This document shows positions 13,853 to 17,192 of a stretch of DNA of 17,192 bases, in pieces. The stretch's first letter is position 1. Each line of letters opens with the position of its first letter. The translations under genes and the position numbers were made by a program. Location of the stretch: assembly GCA_021839365.1 (NCBI GenBank), contig JAKCBB010000011.1, forward strand, positions 1 through 17,192, given 5' to 3'. The DNA comes from a bacterium. GTDB taxonomy: Bacteria; Patescibacteriota; Minisyncoccia; UBA6257; Colwellbacteraceae. A model generated the notes under the pieces. That model searched no databases, was not told the DNA's origin, and saw only the letters and a program-made list of their open reading frames with translations.

Positions 13853-14725
13853 CTAAATAGCACCTGCCCGGGAATACAGACTTGAGAAGCCGAGTTTCCT
13901 GAAATATTCTTGCAGTTTTTCTTTATCGATATTCAAACGCAAGTCTTCCAGACTTTCTTTTATAGGAATATCCCGGACGAGAAGCGCTATCCTCTTAGAC
14001 ATTAAAGCGCGCTCTTCGTTGCCTTTTATTTTATCCGCCGCCTTGGAATCGGTTATCCCTATTTCCCTAAACTCCTTGATCAGATTCTCAACCGAACCGT
14101 ATTTTTCTATAAGCCCTGCCGCCGTCTTCGGTCCTATTCCGGAGACGCCCGGAATATTGTCCGAAACGTCGCCGACCAAACCCTTATAGTCCGCGACTTT
14201 CTCCGGCGGAACTCCGAGCTTTTCCCTAACCTTGGCGCTGTCATAAACGACAGAGCTGGTTATTCCTTTAAGCGGCGCCTCGACGCGGATTTTCCCGTCT
14301 TCAACCATCTGCAGCATATCCTTGTCGCCGGAGAAAATTATTATCTCGATGCCTTTTTCTTTTTTAAATTTTTCGGCCAGAGACGCCATGAGGTCGTCCG
14401 CCTCGTATCCGGGCTTCTCGAAAGCGGTTATTCCGAATTTCTGAAACAGGTTCCGCGCCTCGATAATCTGACCGACCAAATCCTTCTCGGCCGGAGGCCT
14501 GGTCGCTTTGTACTCCGCGTATTCCTCCTCTCTTTTTGTCGGCTCGGGCCTGTCAAAACCGGCCGCGATATATTCCGGGCGCCGTTCCTTGATGATTTTA
14601 ATAAGCATGCTTGAAAGGCCGTAAAGCGCTCCCGCCGGTTCGCCGTCTTTCGCAGTAAGCGGGGGCAGGGCATGATAAGCGCGGTGGATCAGGGAATTGG
14701 CGTCTATAAGAAGCAGTGTTTTCAT
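13853..14725 (-). CDS. Stand-alone 5'-3' exonuclease (PolA N-terminal/flap nuclease type)
   Basis: Metal-dependent 5' nuclease of the FEN family, expected to remove RNA primers and flaps; here without a polymerase domain. Seen in 290 residues: LLIDANSLIHRAYHA (4-18) with the first metal aspartate, AAGFDRPEPTKREEEYAEYK for the arch region, PGYEADDLMASLA (about 104-116), IIFSGDKDMLQMV with two further acidic residues, and YKGLVGDVSDNIPGVSGIGPKTAAGLIEKYG, the H3TH DNA-binding motif with its aspartates. Length matches the first 290 residues of DNA polymerase I. The ATG overlaps the tsaE stop as ATGA, indicating translational coupling. A separate polA is not visible in this window. Confidence 0.93.
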   Translation of the reverse strand: MKTLLLIDANSLIHRAYHALPPLTAKDGEPAGALYGLSSMLIKIIKERRPEYIAAGFDRPEPTKREEEYAEYKATRPPAEKDLVGQIIEARNLFQKFGITAFEKPGYEADDLMASLAEKFKKEKGIEIIIFSGDKDMLQMVEDGKIRVEAPLKGITSSVVYDSAKVREKLGVPPEKVADYKGLVGDVSDNIPGVSGIGPKTAAGLIEKYGSVENLIKEFREIGITDSKAADKIKGNEERALMSKRIALLVRDIPIKESLEDLRLNIDKEKLQEYFRKLGFSSLYSRAGAI

Positions 14726-15177
14726 TGCTTTATCGTTAGCGTTCTTTCGTTCTCGCCCTTCCCGTGTTTAAAAAACAAATCTATTTTATCTTTCGGTAAA
14801 ATATCTTTTACTCTCTCTGCCCACTCAATGGCGATAATATTATTTTTGTCGGAGACGAGCTCTCCGAACCCCAAAGACAACAGATCTTCCGAGGACTTAA
14901 GTCTGTAAGCGTCTATATGATAAAACCTTTCCTGCGGAAAGCCTTTGTCGTGCATGTTGAATCCGCGCATTATCAAAAAGGTCGGGCTAGATAATTTGGA
15001 TTTTACGCCCAATTTCCTGGCTAAAAACTTTATGAACGTCGTCTTGCCGGATCCCAAATCTCCGGTAAGCGCCAAAACCACGGCGCCATCCCGCGATTCG
15101 CGCCGCGAGACGAGGCCAGCGACCTCCTCGGCCGCCTTTTTGGTTTCTTTAAGATTGCGCAGTTTTAATTCCGCCAT
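14722..15177 (-). CDS. tsaE: tRNA threonylcarbamoyladenosine synthesis ATPase TsaE
   Basis: ATPase of the TsaB-TsaD-TsaE complex that makes the t6A37 modification of ANN-reading tRNAs. Seen in 151 residues: Walker A GDLGSGKTTFIK (39-50), the switch region SSPTFLIMRGF, YHIDAYRL giving the conserved Asp/Tyr, LGFGEL, and the Walker B-like IIAIEWAERV. This order is the family pattern; the usual length is 140-160. It overlaps the ruvB 3' end by 13 nt in another frame and the following exonuclease gene by 4 nt, so the three genes form an operon. tsaB and tsaD are not in the window. Confidence 0.95.
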   Translation of the reverse strand: MAELKLRNLKETKKAAEEVAGLVSRRESRDGAVVLALTGDLGSGKTTFIKFLARKLGVKSKLSSPTFLIMRGFNMHDKGFPQERFYHIDAYRLKSSEDLLSLGFGELVSDKNNIIAIEWAERVKDILPKDKIDLFFKHGKGENERTLTIKQ

Positions 15178-16145
15178 TTCTCACGCATCAAGTGTTCGAC
15201 CGCCGCCTCTTCCAAAACCCTTCCCGTCGGCGTTCTTTTAAGAAATCCGAGTTTCATAAGATACGGTTCGTAAACTTCCTCGATTGTCGCCTGTTCCTCG
15301 CCGCTTGCCGCGGTGAGCGTCCGTATTCCCACGGGTCCCTTGCCGAATTTAAACGCGATTAGTTCCAGAAGCTTCCGCTCCACCGGCTCCAGTCCGATCT
15401 CATCTATTTCCATGAGGCTTAAAACGGTTTTTGCGGCTTCTCCGTCGATCGATTTCAGATTTTTCACGACTGTGTAATCTCGCGCGCGCTTTAAAAGCCT
15501 GTTTGCCGTGCGCGGAGTAAATCTTGAGGCTCTGGCTAGAATACTAAGGCCGTCTTCGTTTGCCTTCACGCCCAATATTTTTGCCGAACGCCTCAGGATC
15601 TCCGCTATCTCATCCTCGTTATAGAACTCCAAATGGAATATTGCTCCGAATCTCGAACGCAAAGGAGAAGAAAGCATGTCAAAGCGCGTGGTGGCCGCAA
15701 TTAAAGTAAACGGAGGGAGATCAATGGAAACGGCATGCGCGCCCGTTCCCTTTCCTATAACTATATGCAGTTTCCGGCTTTCCATTGCCGGATACAAAAC
15801 CTCCTCGGCCGCCGGATTCAATCTGTGCGCCTCGTCTATAAAAAGAACCTCGCCTTCTTCGAGACTGCTTAAAAGCGCGGCAAGATCGCCGGATTTTTCT
15901 ATCGATGATCCGGTGATAATCCGAAGCGGAGCAGCGGTTTCTCTGGCTACCAGCGTGGCTAAAGTAGTCTTCCCCAATCCAGCCTGACCGTAAAATAAAA
16001 GGTGGTCAACCGCCTCATTCCTTATCTTGGCGGCCTCGATTATCATCCTCAGGTTTTCCTTTGTCTTTATTTGTCCTATATACTCCTCCCACTTCGCCGG
16101 CCGGAGTATGGAATCGATGTTTCTATCCTCATTTCCTTTCTTCAC
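15165..16145 (-). CDS. ruvB: Holliday junction branch-migration ATPase RuvB
   Basis: AAA+ motor that drives branch migration with RuvA. Seen in 326 residues: LRPAKWEEYIGQ near the N-terminus (usual RPxxlxeyiGQ), Walker A GQAGLGKTT (53-61; the family usually has GPPGLGKTT), Walker B LFIDEAHRL (101-109), the sensor region LIAATTRFDMLSSPLRSRFG with the arginine finger, and a winged-helix C-terminal domain with GPVGIRTLTAASGEEQAT, VYEPYL and FLKRTPTGR. The start is a GTG at 16145; AAAGG lies almost directly before it, too close for a good ribosome-binding site. It is the first gene of the minus-strand cluster leading to tsaE, with a terminator at 16173-16197 upstream. Confidence 0.96.
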   Translation of the reverse strand: MKKGNEDRNIDSILRPAKWEEYIGQIKTKENLRMIIEAAKIRNEAVDHLLFYGQAGLGKTTLATLVARETAAPLRIITGSSIEKSGDLAALLSSLEEGEVLFIDEAHRLNPAAEEVLYPAMESRKLHIVIGKGTGAHAVSIDLPPFTLIAATTRFDMLSSPLRSRFGAIFHLEFYNEDEIAEILRRSAKILGVKANEDGLSILARASRFTPRTANRLLKRARDYTVVKNLKSIDGEAAKTVLSLMEIDEIGLEPVERKLLELIAFKFGKGPVGIRTLTAASGEEQATIEEVYEPYLMKLGFLKRTPTGRVLEEAAVEHLMREKWRN

Positions 16146-16172
16146 GCCTTTAGATTAACACAAAAACCGCAC

Positions 16173-16197
16173 AAAAAAAGGCCGTTTGCTAGGCCTT
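16173..16197 (-). terminator. Intrinsic terminator between the GspE/PilB gene and ruvB
   Basis: On the minus strand AAGGCC (16197-16192) pairs with GGCCTT (16183-16178) across loop TAGCAAAC, followed by seven U (16179-16173). It would stop transcripts coming from the pilus ATPase gene and reading antisense through the small RNA locus, before they enter ruvB. Its first bases overlap the -35 box of the divergent small RNA promoter. Confidence 0.6.
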
Positions 16198-16224
16198 GAC
16201 AAACAACTGGTTATATGTTACCTT
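16196..16224 (+). promoter_or_regulatory. Strong promoter of the small RNA gene
   Basis: Perfect TTGACA (16196-16201), 17 nt, then TACCTT (16219-16224) directly preceded by TGT, giving an extended -10. The expected start is near 16231, a few bases before the closing helix of the RNA. The nonconsensus -10 hexamer is compensated by the -35 and the TG element. Confidence 0.65.
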
Positions 16225-16230
16225 AATACC

Positions 16231-16380
16231 GCTGAAAGCATAAGTCTGCGGGTTATGGAAGCGTCCTTAGCTCAGGATGGTTTGGCTCCGGCTGAGCCAC
16301 TCCTCGGGGCGATTCCTAACTTCTTCCTACGGAAGATCCAACCTAAATAGCCCGCAGGCTTATGCTTTTTTATTTTTTTT
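16231..16380 (+). ncRNA. Structured small RNA gene, about 140 nt, family not recognised
   Basis: A free-standing RNA gene with promoter and terminator. The 5' strand 16236-16256 pairs with 16347-16367 over 21 bp, with only two G-U pairs. The helix runs directly into a U-rich tract (six T, A, eight T), so it doubles as the intrinsic terminator. Inside are GGAAgCGUCC with GGGGCGaUUCC (16257-16266 pairing near 16304-16314), an inner UGGCUC/GAGCCA hairpin with loop CGGCU, and a UCUUCC-UAC-GGAAGA hairpin. A long closing helix around a less paired centre recalls 6S RNA. I find neither the SRP RNA helix-8 motif (GGAAG with AAGCAG) nor tmRNA ends, and no coding frame. Part of the interior (TTAGCTCAGGATGG) imitates a tRNA D-arm, but no cloverleaf forms. 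Being an expressed RNA is well supported; the 6S idea is only a hypothesis. Confidence 0.7.
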
Positions 16381-16385
16381 AAAAA

Positions 16386-17192
16386 CTAATTGTTCCAAAC
16401 AATCGGTCCTGTAATTCTTTCAACTTCTTCCAGTGTAGTCTCTCCTTGTAATACTTTCAATACGCCATCCGCTTGCAACGTCACCATCCCCGCTTCTTTG
16501 GCTGTTCTTTCTATCTCCGATTCAGCCGCGCTCGAGTTTATAAGCTCTTCGAACCCGTCCGTAACTTCAAAAAATTCAAATATGCCCGCTCTTCCCTTAT
16601 ATCCGCCCTCACACTCGCTACAGCTGGAAGAAGAATAAACTTTTATTGCACCAAGGTCCGGTTTTTTAACTCTTTCGGGGAGGGATTTTAAAAAATCAGA
16701 AATATTTTTCTTTTCTTCGTCGCTTAAAACCCTCTCTTTTTTGCATTTCGGGCAAAGTTTCCTCACTAGTCTCTGTGCTATAACCAAGTCCAACGCAGGC
16801 CCGATGATCTTCGGATTTATGCCGAGATCAATGAGCCTCGGTATGGCTCCGGAGGCATTATTGGTGTGCAACGTGGAAAATACCAGGTGTCCGGTAAGCG
16901 AAGCGTGCAGACTGGTCTCGGCCGTGTCCTTGTCTCTTATCTCACCCACCATGATTACGTCCGGGTCCTGGCGGAGTACTGATTTTAATCCGTTATCAAA
17001 ATCATAATTTCCATCCTTGCTTACCTGCGTTTGCTCCACTCCGGAAAGGCGGTATTCTATGGGATCTTCTATGGTTATTATCTTAAGAGAGGGATCTTGA
17101 ACCTCCTTTAAGAATGCGTAGAGCGTTGTTGTCTTTCCGCTTCCCGTCGGTCCGGTAACGAGAATCATTCCATTGGGTTTCTTAGATCGGAA
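16386..17192 (-). CDS. Type IV pilus/type II secretion assembly ATPase, C-terminal part (GspE/PilB)
   Basis: Hexameric secretion ATPase that powers pilus extension or pseudopilus assembly at the inner membrane. The reading frame stays open upstream of the ATG at 17168 (FRSKKPNG precedes MILVTG), so the true start is beyond the right edge and the gene is partial. Seen: Walker A GPTGSGKTT, Asp box IITIEDPIEYRL, Walker B DVIMVGEIRDKDTAE, His box GHLVFSTLHTNNA, the zinc-binding tetracysteine segment with CPKC and CSEC about 50 residues apart, and the GRAGIFEFFEV tail. The tetracysteine fits GspE/PilB rather than the retraction ATPase PilT. It converges on the small RNA gene; the stop is within a few bases of that RNA's U-tract. 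Type IV pili are common in Patescibacteria and fit an attached lifestyle. Confidence 0.93.
   Translation of the reverse strand, partial: FRSKKPNGMILVTGPTGSGKTTTLYAFLKEVQDPSLKIITIEDPIEYRLSGVEQTQVSKDGNYDFDNGLKSVLRQDPDVIMVGEIRDKDTAETSLHASLTGHLVFSTLHTNNASGAIPRLIDLGINPKIIGPALDLVIAQRLVRKLCPKCKKERVLSDEEKKNISDFLKSLPERVKKPDLGAIKVYSSSSCSECEGGYKGRAGIFEFFEVTDGFEELINSSAAESEIERTAKEAGMVTLQADGVLKVLQGETTLEEVERITGPIVWNN

Noticed and set aside
16258..16314. tRNA-like segment inside the small RNA (TTAGCTCAGGATGG resembles a D-arm)
   Set aside because: The anticodon stem and T-arm cannot be formed, and the segment sits inside a larger closed structure.
1..17192. CRISPR array, insertion sequence, prophage or defence system
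   Set aside because: No regularly spaced repeats, transposase, integrase, nuclease-toxin or phage genes were found; all long reading frames match housekeeping or membrane families.

Overview
The window looks like a stretch of the streamlined chromosome of a Patescibacteria (Candidate Phyla Radiation, probably Parcubacteria-type) bacterium. This is an inference from gene content and gene form. The genes are mostly short, tightly packed housekeeping genes. Several are reduced versions of their families: a Mur ligase without its N-terminal domain, a roughly 250-residue HolA, a free-standing 5'-3' exonuclease and a histidine kinase with no adjacent partner. Ribosome-binding sites are rare. UGA is used as a stop (aromatic amino-acid permease, tsaE), so the UGA-recoded CPR lineages are unlikely. 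No phage, insertion sequence, transposase or CRISPR array is visible.

Layout, left to right. A secreted or membrane-anchored protein begins on the minus strand and runs off the left edge (1-194). It is divergent from a family-4-like uracil-DNA glycosylase (430-1068, +). A Kef-type cation/proton antiporter with a TrkA-N domain converges on the glycosylase (1155-2816, -). Then comes an RNA locus. It holds a compact multi-hairpin element of unknown function (2971-3080, probably +), a strong terminator, and tRNA-Arg(CCG) (3157-3230, -) with its own promoter. Next, all on the minus strand, are an aromatic amino-acid permease, a SLOG/TIGR00725-type protein, a beta-CASP metallo-beta-lactamase RNase, a truncated MurE-like ligase and RuvA. 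A mostly gene-free 470-bp stretch separates ruvA from the divergent ribosomal protein S20 gene (8873-9127, +).

From 9149 to 16145 a minus-strand cluster reads, in transcription order, ruvB - tsaE - 5'-3' exonuclease - PAS histidine kinase - mutM - pyrG - holA. Its junctions include overlaps and a zero-base gap. Upstream of ruvB, on the opposite strand, is a convincing unannotated small RNA gene (about 16231-16380) with a consensus promoter and a 21-bp closing helix that ends in a U-tract. The right edge holds the C-terminal part of a GspE/PilB-type pilus or secretion ATPase (16386-17192, -).

Functionally the window is dominated by genome maintenance (UDG, MutM, RuvA, RuvB, exonuclease, HolA, CTP synthesis), plus RNA turnover, tRNA modification, cell-wall ligation and uptake of ions and amino acids. 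Two signals stand out. First, at least five protein genes have a recognisable -35/-10 promoter whose -10 box lies only 6-8 nt from the start codon, with no Shine-Dalgarno, implying leaderless mRNAs. Second, there are two structured RNA candidates, at 2971-3080 and 16231-16380, that I cannot assign to a known family.
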